DNA of 64,000 bases, from NCBI GenBank assembly GCA_902826795.1, contig CADEGD010000002.1, positions 105,550 through 169,549 on the forward strand. Direction: 5' to 3'. The stretch is from an uncultured Acidobacteriota bacterium. GTDB lineage: Bacteria; Acidobacteriota; Blastocatellia; Pyrinomonadales; Pyrinomonadaceae. Below, one piece after another: positions 33,655 through 41,642 of this stretch; within the stretch, counting starts at the first letter, position 1; each line of letters opens with the position of its first letter. Made by a program: the position numbers and the translations under genes. The notes beneath the pieces were generated by a model. That model did no database searches. It saw nothing but the letters and a program-made list of their open reading frames with translations, and was not told where the DNA came from.

Positions 33655-34462
33655 AATGCTTTTTGCGGCCGAACTTGCGTGCGGCTCCGTAACTGCGGAC
33701 GCCCTGTTCGTGCATGCTTTCTAACAAATTTATAAAGATCTTTGCGGTCGCGTGGGCGTCGTCGCCGGCACGGTGATGGTTTATGAGGTCGACCGAGTAA
33801 TAATTCGCGAGCGTCTTTAGTTTGTGATTTTCGATGTCCGGCAAGACTGTTCGCGAAAGCTCGACCGTACACAACGTCGAGTTCCAGATCGAACAATCTT
33901 CGTGGACACGTGCGATCTCGTGATTAAGAAACGCAAGATCGAACGCGTAGTTATGAGCTACCAGGATCGAATCACCAAGAAACGAAAGAAAACCGTCAAG
34001 CACCTCGTCGAATCGCGGAGCCGTTCGCGTCATTTCACTCGTGATACCGGTAAGCGACGAGATAAATTCGGGCACATCGGTTTCCGGATTCACGAGCGTG
34101 ACAAACTCATCTACGATCGCACCGCCCGACACACGATACGCCCCGATCTCGATGATGCGGCACGGAGGAGCTTTCGCTCCGGTCGTCTCAAGATCGAGCA
34201 CGACGTAGCTCGCCTTTGAAAGATCGATCGAATCGCGGTCGGGTTCGTGAAGCGATACGTCATCGCCGTCGATGCTGATCCGCGGGTCGCGCTCGGAAAG
34301 ATCGCCAACGAGCGCACGCGACATTGCATCGTTCGCGTTGCGGATGTTCATTACATATTCGACCACACTCGCAGCTTTAGCAGACCCGCCGACGCTGACG
34401 AGGTAGTCGATCGTCTCCATCACGAGGAGCGAACAAGAAATGAGATTTGCGTGGGCCGCCAT
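33629..34462 (-). CDS. DnaQ-like 3'-5' exonuclease
   Basis: A 277-residue protein with a helical N-terminal segment (residues 1-80) and a DEDDh exonuclease domain. ExoI is VLDLETTG, Exo[13 protein letters not shown], and Exo[13 protein letters not shown]. This type resembles the DNA polymerase III epsilon or PolC exonuclease domain, giving proofreading or DNA repair trimming. The N-terminal extension is not a UvrC-like or helicase domain and is unassigned. It may start at Met15 instead. It overlaps queF on the same strand and is divergent from pyrE. Confidence 0.88.
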   Translation of the reverse strand: MAAHANLISCSLLVMETIDYLVSVGGSAKAASVVEYVMNIRNANDAMSRALVGDLSERDPRISIDGDDVSLHEPDRDSIDLSKASYVVLDLETTGAKAPPCRIIEIGAYRVSGGAIVDEFVTLVNPETDVPEFISSLTGITSEMTRTAPRFDEVLDGFLSFLGDSILVAHNYAFDLAFLNHEIARVHEDCSIWNSTLCTVELSRTVLPDIENHKLKTLANYYSVDLINHHRAGDDAHATAKIFINLLESMHEQGVRSYGAARKFGRKKHYARRQAAA

Positions 34463-34554
34463 CCTGTTAACATTCTAACCGCTCGCTCGTTATTTGAATA
34501 GGTACGCCCGCTTTGGAGACCCTTCGAACTTTGGCATAATCGCACTTTAATCAG

Positions 34555-35124
34555 ATGACACCCGATCAGATAGTCCAACACTTTCAAAATACGAACGCTC
34601 TGCTGGAAGGCCATTTTCTTTTGTCCAGCGGCCTGCACAGCCCAAAGTACCTGCAATGCGCTCGCGCCTTGCAGTATCCCGCGGACGCAGCAAAGTTCGG
34701 CAAGTCGATCGCCGAGCACTTCGTAAACGACAATATCAAGACCGTCGCTTCGCCCGCGATCGGCGGCCTCGTGATCGGTTATGCGACCGCCGCTGCGTTG
34801 AACGCCCGCTTCATCTGGACCGAACGTCAGAACGGCGAGATGACCCTGCGGCGCGGATTTTCACTAATCCCCGGCGAGCGGATTTTAGTAGTTGAGGATG
34901 TGATTACCACCGGCGGTTCGACCCGCGAGTGCATCGCCGCACTCGAAGCGGCCGGAGGCGAAGTTGTCGCCGCCGCATCCGTCATCGACCGATCGAACGG
35001 CTCGGCCGATGTCGGCGTCCAGCGAATCGCTCTCGCCAGTCTCGACGTGCCGACCTATACCGAAGAGCAATGCCCGATGTGCTTTAACGGCGACCGACCC
35101 GTAAAGCCGGGAAGCCGAACGTAG
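34555..35124 (+). CDS. pyrE: Orotate phosphoribosyltransferase
   Basis: A 189-residue type I phosphoribosyltransferase that converts orotate and PRPP to OMP in pyrimidine synthesis. The PRPP loop is LVVEDVITTGGST. The conserved ASPAIGGLVIGY and FIWTERQ segments are present, and GHFLLSSGLHSPKY is the usual OPRT N-terminus. A Cys-containing tail (EEQCPMC) is typical of the longer bacterial group. Starts at the ATG 34555, divergent from the exonuclease gene. truA follows after a repeat-filled gap. Confidence 0.95.
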   Translation: MTPDQIVQHFQNTNALLEGHFLLSSGLHSPKYLQCARALQYPADAAKFGKSIAEHFVNDNIKTVASPAIGGLVIGYATAAALNARFIWTERQNGEMTLRRGFSLIPGERILVVEDVITTGGSTRECIAALEAAGGEVVAAASVIDRSNGSADVGVQRIALASLDVPTYTEEQCPMCFNGDRPVKPGSRT

Positions 35125-35230
35125 AACAGACTTTCCAGCCTGTTCTGGAAGCTTAGAAAAATGTCGAAAGAAAAACGCTTCCACTCGACACAGTTTCTCG
35201 CAGCGACCGTGACAGGCTGGAAAGCCTGTC
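35123..35230. repeat. Pair of CAGGCTGGAAAG hairpins between pyrE and truA
   Basis: GACAGGCT-GGAA-AGCCTGTC (35211-35230) is a perfect hairpin with a GGAA loop. An inverted variant is at 35123-35146 (AGAACAG...CTGTTCT). The two share the core AGGCTGGAAAG in opposite orientation, so together they form a larger palindrome filling the gap between the co-directional genes. Confidence 0.65.
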
Positions 35231-35240
35231 GTACAACAGA

Positions 35241-35990
35241 GTGAACTTCAAACTTCTCATCCAATACGACGGCACCGATTTTCACGGGTGGCAGGTGCAG
35301 GATAATGGCCGCACGATACAAGGCGAACTTGAAAGGATCGTCACTACGCTTGAGGGCCGGAATGTCGGCGTGAACGGATCGGGTCGGACGGACGCAGGCG
35401 TGCATGCGGAAGGCCAGGTAGCCAACTTTCATCTGGAAAAGCCTTTCACGCCGGAAAAACTTCGAAATGCGATCAACGGAAATCTACCTCGCGATATTCG
35501 CGTAATGAAGGTCGAAGAGGTCGACGACGATTTCCACGCCCGATTTTCAGCCGTCGGCAAAACCTATGTTTATCGCGTATTAAATGCGCCTGTGATGTCG
35601 CCATTCTTGCGGCGATTCGCGGCTTTTGAATCGAAGCCGCTCGACCTAACGGCGATGGTCGCGGCTTCAAGACATTTTCTCGGCGAGCATGATTGGACGG
35701 CTTTCTCATCGGCACAAGGCGACAGCGACGATAAGGTCCGCAACATCACGGAACTTGAGGTAACGTCGACATGGGACGCGAGGGCTGGCGCCAACTTGAT
35801 CGATTTCCGCATCTCGGCAAACGGCTTTTTGCGGTACATGGTCCGCTCGATCGTAGGCACGTTGCTCGAGGTCGGGCGGGGCGATAAGGATTCTGATACA
35901 ATCCAGACGGCAATTATGACGGGCGACCGAAATCTTGCCGGCACAACTGCGCCGGCTCAAGGTTTGACGCTGGTGAAAGTCGACTACTGA
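35241..35990 (+). CDS. truA: tRNA pseudouridine(38-40) synthase
   Basis: A 249-residue TruA that isomerises uridines 38-40 in tRNA anticodon arms. The catalytic Asp51 is in GSGRTDAGVHA. YDGTDFHGWQ at the N-terminus and FLRYMVRSIVGTLLEVG near the C-terminus are conserved. The start is a GTG at 35241. The stop overlaps the next ATG by one base (TGATG), so DUF952 is co-translated. Normal length. Confidence 0.96.
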   Translation: MNFKLLIQYDGTDFHGWQVQDNGRTIQGELERIVTTLEGRNVGVNGSGRTDAGVHAEGQVANFHLEKPFTPEKLRNAINGNLPRDIRVMKVEEVDDDFHARFSAVGKTYVYRVLNAPVMSPFLRRFAAFESKPLDLTAMVAASRHFLGEHDWTAFSSAQGDSDDKVRNITELEVTSTWDARAGANLIDFRISANGFLRYMVRSIVGTLLEVGRGDKDSDTIQTAIMTGDRNLAGTTAPAQGLTLVKVDY

Positions 35991-36298
35991 TGTTCATATA
36001 CCACATCGTACTCCCCGAAAATTGGGAAGCGGTAAAAAACGATTTGACATATTCGGCACAAAGTCTCGAGACGGAAGGCTTTATTCACTGCAGCTATGAT
36101 CATCAGCTCGACGGCGTGATCGAACGATACTATTCGGCTGCACCGACGGTTGTGATCTTGAAGCTCGACGTGGACAAATTGAAGTCGAAATTTGTTTCCG
36201 AACCATCGACTGGCGGTGAGATTTATCCGCACATTTACGGGCCGATCAATCTCGACGCAGTAGTCGATGCTAAAGCCCGCACTTGGGAGGGCGTTTAA
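35990..36298 (+). CDS. DUF952 protein
   Basis: A 102-residue small soluble protein. Conserved DUF952 features are LETEGFIHCSY (residues 26-36) and the C-terminal EIYPHIYGPI. The family is of unknown function and sometimes annotated near glutathione transferase genes. It starts in the TGATG overlap with truA and is followed six bases later by uppS, so it belongs to the truA-uppS-cdsA transcription unit. No catalytic residues can be named. Confidence 0.85.
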   Translation: MFIYHIVLPENWEAVKNDLTYSAQSLETEGFIHCSYDHQLDGVIERYYSAAPTVVILKLDVDKLKSKFVSEPSTGGEIYPHIYGPINLDAVVDAKARTWEGV

Positions 36299-36304
36299 GA
36301 ACCT

Positions 36305-37087
36305 GTGCACCTTAACTTTACAGACGTTCTCAAAGCGAACTCCGCCGAAGCCAAACAGCTTGAGCGGATCGACCTTGAACGTTTGCCGCGCCACATAGCC
36401 GTAATAATGGACGGCAACGGGCGCTGGGCAAAACTGCGTGGTAAACCAAGGATCTTTGGCCATCGAGCCGGTGCGGAGTCTGTCAAAGCAATTCTCGATA
36501 CGGTGACTCGGCTCGAGATCGAAGCCGTCACGCTCTACGCATTTTCAACTGAGAATTGGAAGCGTCCGAAAGCGGAAGTGATGGGCCTGATGGCGATGTT
36601 GAAACGATACATCCGCAGCGAGATGCGCGAGGTGAAATCGAACAACATCCGATTTCAGGCGATCGGCGACGTTGCCGGCCTTAGCGAAGATGTTCAGAAA
36701 GAGATCGCGTGGGCGACCGAGGAAACGCGAGCGAATACGGGAACGGTATTGAGCGTCGCGTTAAATTATGGCGGCCGCTCGGAGATAGTAGAAGCTTGTC
36801 GCCGGGCGGTCGCAAGCCGTAACGGATCAAGCAATGAGATCACCGAAGCAGACATCGCCGCAAATCTATATACTGCCGGACTGCCCGAAGTCGACCTGCT
36901 GATTCGCACCAGCGGCGAGATGCGCATCTCGAACTTTTTACTCTGGCAGATCGCCTACGCCGAGATCTACGTTACGCCGACCTTCTTCCCCGATTTCCGC
37001 CGCAAAGAGATTTTTGAGGCGATCATCGATTTCCAGAAACGCGATCGTCGGTTCGGGGACGTAAAAAGTCAGAACCACCCAGCGTGA
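36305..37087 (+). CDS. uppS: Undecaprenyl diphosphate synthase
   Basis: A 260-residue cis-prenyltransferase that makes the C55 lipid carrier of peptidoglycan and other envelope polymers. The catalytic Asp36 is in VIMDGNGRWA. FSTENWKRP and RTSGEMRISNFLLWQ are conserved, and the latter has Met in place of the more common Gln-containing motif. The start is a GTG. The last residues (SQNHPA) are encoded by the left REP of the RAYT element, so the native C-terminus was probably different. Confidence 0.95.
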   Translation: MHLNFTDVLKANSAEAKQLERIDLERLPRHIAVIMDGNGRWAKLRGKPRIFGHRAGAESVKAILDTVTRLEIEAVTLYAFSTENWKRPKAEVMGLMAMLKRYIRSEMREVKSNNIRFQAIGDVAGLSEDVQKEIAWATEETRANTGTVLSVALNYGGRSEIVEACRRAVASRNGSSNEITEADIAANLYTAGLPEVDLLIRTSGEMRISNFLLWQIAYAEIYVTPTFFPDFRRKEIFEAIIDFQKRDRRFGDVKSQNHPA

Positions 37088-37100
37088 GCGGGTGGGTTCT
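37071..37100 (+). repeat. Left REP hairpin
   Basis: AGAACCACCC (37071-37080) pairs with GGGTGGGTTCT (37090-37100), with one bulged base and the loop AGCGTGAGC. The uppS stop codon TGA is inside the loop, at 37085-37087. The hairpin ends about nine bases before the RAYT start codon. Confidence 0.8.
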
Positions 37101-37108
37101 TTTCTCCT

Positions 37109-37654
37109 ATGCCTATCTGGAACGACACCGACACTCCGCTTGCTTTCCTGATTACCGTCCGTACATATGGCACTTGGCTACACGGTGATGAGCGAGGTTC
37201 GGTAGACCGATTCATGAATAAATACGGAGCACCGCGAATACCCCAACGCGATGCGAGGCATGAATACAATCGCAGCATTATGAAAGGCGATCCGGTGATA
37301 TTGGACGTCGCCCGACGTCAGGCGGTGGAAGACGCCATCAAAGAGGTGTGTGTGCACCGTGAGTGGCGATTGCTGTCTATCAACGTCCGGACCAATCATT
37401 TTCACGCTGTGCCGGTAACTCCGGGCCTCAAGCCGAGTCGGGCGTTGAACGCATTTAAGGCCTATGCCACCCGAAAGATGCGGGAGCGAGGATTGTGGGT
37501 TTCCGATCGAACTCCGTGGGCTGACAAAGGAAGCGAAAGGTGGCTTTGGAATGAGAGCTCGGTCGCGAATGCCTGCCATTACGTAACTTATGGTCAGGGA
37601 TGCGATTTGAGGGATTTCGATGAGATCGAGGCTCTCGGAGGCAACCGCGGCTGA
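37109..37654 (+). CDS. REP-associated tyrosine transposase (Y1 / IS200-like)
   Basis: A 181-residue single-strand DNA transposase of the Y1_Tnp family. The HUH metal motif is NHFHAV (His97, His99). The nucleophile is probably Tyr158 or Tyr161 in HYVTYGQG. LAFLITVRTYGTWLHGD is the usual N-terminal strand. RAYTs cut and mobilise REP palindromes rather than moving as classical insertion sequences. The gene is intact and lies between two inverted REPs, which are its likely substrates. It interrupts the uppS-cdsA pair. Base composition is similar to its neighbours. Confidence 0.88.
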   Translation: MPIWNDTDTPLAFLITVRTYGTWLHGDERGSVDRFMNKYGAPRIPQRDARHEYNRSIMKGDPVILDVARRQAVEDAIKEVCVHREWRLLSINVRTNHFHAVPVTPGLKPSRALNAFKAYATRKMRERGLWVSDRTPWADKGSERWLWNESSVANACHYVTYGQGCDLRDFDEIEALGGNRG

Positions 37655-37719
37655 AGTGCCCATCTTGCAAATGCAGGCTTTGGTTCCGGCCCGAAGCGTG
37701 CGTAGACTGGCTTATTTTA

Positions 37720-37749
37720 AGAACCCACCCGCTAACGCAGGGTGGTTCT
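37720..37749 (-). repeat. Right REP hairpin
   Basis: AGAACCCACCC (37720-37730) pairs with GGGTGGTTCT (37740-37749) around GCTAACGCA. It is an inverted copy of the left REP. It ends eight bases before the cdsA ATG, and its AGGGTGG could serve as the ribosome-binding site of cdsA. Confidence 0.8.
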
Positions 37750-37756
37750 GACTTTT

Positions 37757-38602
37757 ATGAAAACCCGCATCCTAACGGCGCTCGTCGCCTTGCCCATCCT
37801 AATCACGTCGATCGTGCTACCGTCTTATATTCCCGAAACTGTCTGGATCTTCGTCGTGATCGCGGTACTCGCGTTGGCGGCTGGCTTATTCGAGTTCTTC
37901 ACGCTTACGAAGAAGCTGGAGTTAAAAGCCGACGCGTCGGTCGCATATCTGGGCGCGGCGGCTTTGACGGTCGCCTTTGTATTCGACGCTCCCGCGAAGG
38001 CTCCGGATCTTCTCATCGCGACGCTCGCCGCGTTCGTGGTCGCCGTGCTCGCATCGCAAACCTTTCGATTCCAAGCTGATTTCTCGAAGATGCTGACCGG
38101 AGTTGGCGTAACGATTCTCGGCGTTCTGTACGTCGCGTTCCTCGGCGGATTTCTGATCTCTACGCGACTCGGATTCGAATCGCATCCGCATCTTTCGACG
38201 CATCTTCTCGGCTACTTTTTCCTCGTCATCATGGGCGCCGACACAGGCGCTTACTTTGCCGGAGTAAGCTTAGGCAAGCACAAGCTCATACCTAAGATCT
38301 CGCCCGGAAAAACTTGGGAAGGCCTGATCGGCGGCCTCGTCGCGGCGGGCGCATTTGCCGCCCTCGCGACCTTCTGGTTCTTTCCCGAACTTCCGTACCA
38401 ATGGTCGATCCCGCTCGCGATGGTTATGGCCGCCGTATCGGTGCTCGGCGACCTCGCCGAATCCGCAATGAAACGCGGCTCCGGCACGAAAGACGCCGCC
38501 AACATCCTCCCCGGCCACGGCGGCCTGCTGGATCGATTGGACAGCCTTCTCTTCAACGCCCCGATCCTATACTATTTTGCGAAATTCTATTTTCAGGTAT
38601 GA
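37757..38602 (+). CDS. cdsA: Phosphatidate cytidylyltransferase
   Basis: A 281-residue membrane enzyme with about eight helices. It makes CDP-diacylglycerol from CTP and phosphatidic acid for phospholipid synthesis. The signature is near the C-terminus: GDLAESAMKRGSGTKDAANI then LPGHGGLLDRLDSL, complete. Start: the ATG at 37757 (MKTRILTALVALPIL) rather than a GTG at 37742 that lies inside the REP. It normally follows uppS directly; here the RAYT element separates them. The stop overlaps the next ATG (ATGA). Confidence 0.95.
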   Translation: MKTRILTALVALPILITSIVLPSYIPETVWIFVVIAVLALAAGLFEFFTLTKKLELKADASVAYLGAAALTVAFVFDAPAKAPDLLIATLAAFVVAVLASQTFRFQADFSKMLTGVGVTILGVLYVAFLGGFLISTRLGFESHPHLSTHLLGYFFLVIMGADTGAYFAGVSLGKHKLIPKISPGKTWEGLIGGLVAAGAFAALATFWFFPELPYQWSIPLAMVMAAVSVLGDLAESAMKRGSGTKDAANILPGHGGLLDRLDSLLFNAPILYYFAKFYFQV

Positions 38603-39009
38603 GAACCCATGCCGAATTTTATTCAGATCGATTTCCGCCTTATCCGGGCGAAGAGGATGAAATTAATCCAGGCTGTTGGGGAAAAAGACTAGCAGAGTTC
38701 ATTTACGAAGGGCTGAAGAATCGCGGCTTCGATGTGATCGAGCCCGCTGCAGAGGATTGGGGATGGATGGTCGAGATCCGCAATGATGAGTTTCCGATCT
38801 GGATCGGCTGCGGCAATCTAGATGGCGAAGATGATGGATATCTTTGCTTTATCGAACCAAGCACTCCGTTCATCAGAAAGTTTCTCTTCAAAAAGATCTC
38901 GACCGAAGCGGATGTCGAGAAGGTTCAAGCCGCGCTTAATTCGATCCTGTCGTCAGAACCTTCGATTAAAGATATCCGTTGGTCAACGAGGAAAGAGTTC
39001 GGATCATAG
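38599..39009 (+). CDS. Unknown 136-residue protein
   Basis: No family recognised. The ATG at 38599 overlaps the cdsA stop as ATGA, so coupling is likely. The protein is soluble and acidic, with many aromatic residues (EDWGWMVEIRNDEFPIWIGC) and a C-terminal helix. No signal peptide. Architecture resembles small single-domain proteins sometimes annotated as hypothetical or immunity-like, but nothing supports a toxin system here. Confidence 0.65.
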   Translation: MRTHAEFYSDRFPPYPGEEDEINPGCWGKRLAEFIYEGLKNRGFDVIEPAAEDWGWMVEIRNDEFPIWIGCGNLDGEDDGYLCFIEPSTPFIRKFLFKKISTEADVEKVQAALNSILSSEPSIKDIRWSTRKEFGS

Positions 39010-39053
39010 GCTGAGATCTCGATTCGAAAATGCTTCGTGTGCAATAATTAAAC

Positions 39054-39557
39054 ATGTTCATGCCCTCGACAATTTTTTTGACTCTTATTCTTTTGATCGT
39101 TTCCTGTATCAACGCAGATGCCCAGAAGCAAACGGATACCAAAAAACATATGACACCGCATGTAGCTAAGGGTGAGTTTGAAGTGAAGGTCGTACCGCTG
39201 GCCGTTGACGAGAACGTCGGCGATCCGATGATTGGTCGGCTATCGCTGGACAAGACGTTTACAGGCGGAATGGCCGGCTCTTCAAAAGGGCAGATGCTTG
39301 GATCGCAAAGTGAAACCGAGCCGGGCAAGGGCGGCTATGTTGCAATGGAGCGTTTCGTCGGGACACTCGACGGCAAAAAGGGCAGCTTTCTCTTGCAGCA
39401 CATCGGCACGATGGACGGTACCAACTACGTGATGAATGTCTCCGTGGTTCCCGGCAGCGGCGGTGAAGAACTCAAAGGCATCGCCGGAAAATTCACGATC
39501 AAGATCGACGGTAAAAAACACTTCTACGAACTGGAATATACGCTGCCGCAAAGATAG
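39054..39557 (+). CDS. DUF3224 protein with signal peptide
   Basis: A 167-residue protein. Residues 1-23 are a probable signal peptide (FLTLILLIVSCINADAQ). The rest is the DUF3224 beta-barrel: GRLSLDKTFTGGMAGSSKGQ, then AMERFVGTLDGKKGSFLLQH, and GIAGKFTIKIDGKKHFYELEY. The family resembles allene oxide cyclase-like barrels, with no known enzyme activity. Most relatives are cytoplasmic, so the exported version is slightly unusual. It is monocistronic, convergent with DUF4256. Confidence 0.85.
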   Translation: MFMPSTIFLTLILLIVSCINADAQKQTDTKKHMTPHVAKGEFEVKVVPLAVDENVGDPMIGRLSLDKTFTGGMAGSSKGQMLGSQSETEPGKGGYVAMERFVGTLDGKKGSFLLQHIGTMDGTNYVMNVSVVPGSGGEELKGIAGKFTIKIDGKKHFYELEYTLPQR

Positions 39558-39615
39558 GCCGCGAGCCTGGTCCAGAGAGAGATGCGGTCGGCGATAAGTA
39601 AGTCGAGACTTTGAG

Positions 39616-40173
39616 CTATACCTTCAACGATCCCCGAAATCCTCTCGCGGCGTAATACGATTCGACACCGTTGTGGTAAGTCCAGATCGTGTCGTATCGC
39701 CGATCACAGAAGATGGCGCCGCCGAGCTTGCGGATCTCGCTTGGCGTCGCAACCCAGCTCAACGTCTTGAGGTCGAACTCGCCAAGCTCCTGAAGCCGAC
39801 GATATTCGTCTTCCGTCAGCAGTTCGATACCCATCTCGTTCGCCATCCCGACGGCGCTGTGCCCGGGCTTATGCTCTTTTCTCGATTCGATCGCCGCCGG
39901 ATCGAATGATGTGCTGCGACGTCCTTTCGGACTTTCCGGAGAACAATCGACGAAAACTATATCGCCAGACTTCTTATCGAGCACCACGACATCCGGCTCA
40001 CCACCGGTTCGTTCCATCTCGCTCAACGACCATAACTTTTTCGAGTCGGCCTCGAGCTTCGTCTTTATGTCCGCCCATTTGAGTCCCTTGTGGCGGGTCA
40101 TATTTTTTTCGAACCGCTTTTCGAGTTCGGTCATTAGTTCTACACGCTGTTGCGGTGACAATTCCTGTTTCAT
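39616..40173 (-). CDS. DUF4256 protein
   Basis: A 185-residue soluble protein. The DUF4256 pattern is visible: LSLSEMERTGGEPDVV-like, VFVDCSPESPKGRRS, GMANEMGIELLTEDEYR, and SWVATPSEIRKLGGAIFCDRR. Function unknown. Last gene of a minus-strand cluster that begins with an ArsR regulator and includes an SRPBCC protein; the start overlaps the upstream gene by 4 bp. Genes of this family commonly accompany ArsR and SRPBCC genes, which suggests co-regulation. Confidence 0.88.
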   Translation of the reverse strand: MKQELSPQQRVELMTELEKRFEKNMTRHKGLKWADIKTKLEADSKKLWSLSEMERTGGEPDVVVLDKKSGDIVFVDCSPESPKGRRSTSFDPAAIESRKEHKPGHSAVGMANEMGIELLTEDEYRRLQELGEFDLKTLSWVATPSEIRKLGGAIFCDRRYDTIWTYHNGVESYYAARGFRGSLKV

Positions 40174-40436
40174 ATTACAAACTTCTTCACTTTTTGAAAT
40201 CCCTTCAACCGTGTCATAAATTCATCCGGGATCAAGATCTGCTGCTCCTCAGCGAACGTCAAAAAGTCTTCGATGACGGTCGGCGAATCCGTCGATCCGC
40301 ATTGATTTTTGCGGTCCTCCTCATAACGGTAAACTTTTCCTTCGAACAAAAGATAACCTTGCTCGCCCCATTGGTCGACGTGTCCGACGGAAAAATGGGG
40401 GCAATCTAGATAGAAGATGTGTTCGTAATTGTCCAT
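40170..40436 (-). CDS. Unknown 88-residue protein
   Basis: Not recognised. The ATG at 40436 (MDNYEHIFYLDCPHF) begins one base after the stop of the preceding small membrane protein gene, and the 3' end overlaps DUF4256 by 4 bp, so it is part of the operon. The protein is soluble and acidic with aromatic strands (WGEQGYLLFEGKVYRYEED) and a helical end. An upstream start at 40460 would overlap the previous gene and is less likely. Confidence 0.6.
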   Translation of the reverse strand: MDNYEHIFYLDCPHFSVGHVDQWGEQGYLLFEGKVYRYEEDRKNQCGSTDSPTVIEDFLTFAEEQQILIPDEFMTRLKGFQKVKKFVI

Positions 40437-40437
40437 C

Positions 40438-40653
40438 TCATGCTTCCGGCTTCTTCGCAAAAAACTTTCGTACCCAATGCCCTTTCCACATCCAGAACCC
40501 GCTCATCAAGATCACGGGAAAGGCAACGAACCGAACGACGGGAGCGTAATCCGGTAACTGTTCGAACGGGCTATAGATGTATCCGATTATTGGGATGGCA
40601 AGGATCACATGCAGCCATCGAACGATGACGCGTTGGGTAGAAGCGCTGATCAT
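40438..40653 (-). CDS. Small two-helix membrane protein
   Basis: A 71-residue protein with two transmembrane segments (about residues 10-27 and 38-55) and a basic C-terminus (KGHWVRKFFAKKPEA). Such proteins are found in ArsR-SRPBCC clusters of Acidobacteria and Bacteroidetes as I recall, without known function. It begins five bases after the SRPBCC stop and ends one base before the next gene. No charged residue is seen in the helices. Confidence 0.7.
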   Translation of the reverse strand: MISASTQRVIVRWLHVILAIPIIGYIYSPFEQLPDYAPVVRFVAFPVILMSGFWMWKGHWVRKFFAKKPEA

Positions 40654-40658
40654 TTCAT

Positions 40659-41147
40659 TTATCTCCTGTTCAATTCTCCGATCACATTTTGAAGGCGGTC
40701 GTGAGCCATGCTCAGCCCCGCTGCGAACGGCAGCTTTAGCATTTGGTCTCGTAATTCAACTGATCGGTATATTGACTGCATCGTCAGCCTGCTGGTTTCA
40801 GAGGTGATCTCTTCAAACTCGAGAAACTCAAGCTGAACATCAAACGGCGAGCCGTCCATTTCAAATGTCCGCGTGATCTTTTTATCCGGCACAAGATCAT
40901 GGATCGTCCCATTTGCTCGAAACAAGATGCTGCCGTCCGGCCCGGCCGTTTCAAACGCCCATCCGCCGTGCCTTTTCGCTTCAAACTTAATCACTTTCAC
41001 CGTGCCGTACTCGTGCGACATCCATTGCTCGAACAGCTCCGGCTCGACGTGAGCTCGAAATACGAGATCGGCCGGCAGATCGAAATCGCGCGTTATCCGC
41101 ACATCATACTTCTCTTCTTCCGCGTGTATTTTCGTTTTCAATTCCAT
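40659..41147 (-). CDS. SRPBCC / AHSA1-like protein
   Basis: A 162-residue START/Bet v1-like domain that binds hydrophobic ligands. Typical elements are ITRDFDLPADLVFRAHVEPE, EQWMSHE, GGWAFE and ITRTFEMDG. In many bacteria such genes sit directly after an ArsR-type regulator, as here, and are regulated by it. Ligand unknown. Second gene of the cluster, 74 bp after arsR. Full length. Confidence 0.9.
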   Translation of the reverse strand: MELKTKIHAEEEKYDVRITRDFDLPADLVFRAHVEPELFEQWMSHEYGTVKVIKFEAKRHGGWAFETAGPDGSILFRANGTIHDLVPDKKITRTFEMDGSPFDVQLEFLEFEEITSETSRLTMQSIYRSVELRDQMLKLPFAAGLSMAHDRLQNVIGELNRR

Positions 41148-41221
41148 CTTTTTTTGTAAGGGTCAGTCGGCTGTGAGCAGGTTTAAGACCTTATAACTAT
41201 CAACTTCTAAACTGATAACTG

Positions 41222-41545
41222 TTAGTTCTTTTTCCTATACTTCTTCATCAACTTTTCAAGTTTATTGAAACGGTCATCCCACATCTTTCGGAACGGCTCG
41301 ATGAAATCGGCGATCTCTTTCATCTTTTTGGCGTTGAGGTGATAGATCATTTCGCGCCCTTTTTGCTCTTGTTCGAGCAGCTCGCATTCGGTAAGGATCT
41401 GCAGATGTTTCGAGACGGTCGGCCGGGCGGTATCGAAGCTGGACGCGATCGCTCCGGCCGTCATCGACTGCATTGCCAGCATCACTAATATCGCCCTCCG
41501 TGTGGGGTCGGCGATCGCCTGAAAAACATCTCGTCTTAAATCCAT
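41222..41545 (-). CDS. ArsR-family transcriptional regulator
   Basis: A 107-residue winged helix repressor. [18 protein letters not shown] begins the domain, and the recognition helix is [16 protein letters not shown]. There is no CxC metal-binding motif, so it belongs to the non-metal ArsR group that partners SRPBCC proteins. The C-terminus is basic. Two identical-architecture dyads lie directly upstream, implying autoregulation of the five-gene cluster and perhaps the divergent VOC gene. Confidence 0.92.
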   Translation of the reverse strand: MDLRRDVFQAIADPTRRAILVMLAMQSMTAGAIASSFDTARPTVSKHLQILTECELLEQEQKGREMIYHLNAKKMKEIADFIEPFRKMWDDRFNKLEKLMKKYRKKN

Positions 41546-41548
41546 TAC

Positions 41549-41591
41549 GTAGTCACTTAACTACATATATAACATGTAGCTATTTGACTAC
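41549..41591. promoter_or_regulatory. Tandem operator of the ArsR cluster
   Basis: GTAGTCACTTAACTAC (41549-41564) and GTAGCTATTTGACTAC (41576-41591) both read GTAG-8 bp-CTAC, 27 bp apart, between the divergent arsR and VOC genes. The left one ends three bases before the arsR start codon. A TATATA-like element lies between them. These are probable ArsR dimers' binding sites. Confidence 0.6.
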
Positions 41592-41642
41592 GCAAGAGGA
41601 AATTTCATTTTTCGCTGAGCGGGAGTATATTAGCTGAGCAAC

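Larger units (their letters stand above)
37067..37753. mobile_element. RAYT element with inverted terminal REP hairpins
   Basis: A 687-bp unit. The 35-bp ends (37067-37101 and 37719-37753) are inverted copies differing at two positions, and each folds into a REP hairpin of the form AGAACCACCC-loop-GGGTGGGTTCT. A tyrosine transposase gene lies between them. This looks like a self-contained REP-RAYT module inserted at the uppS-cdsA junction. No target duplication could be identified with confidence. Confidence 0.75.
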
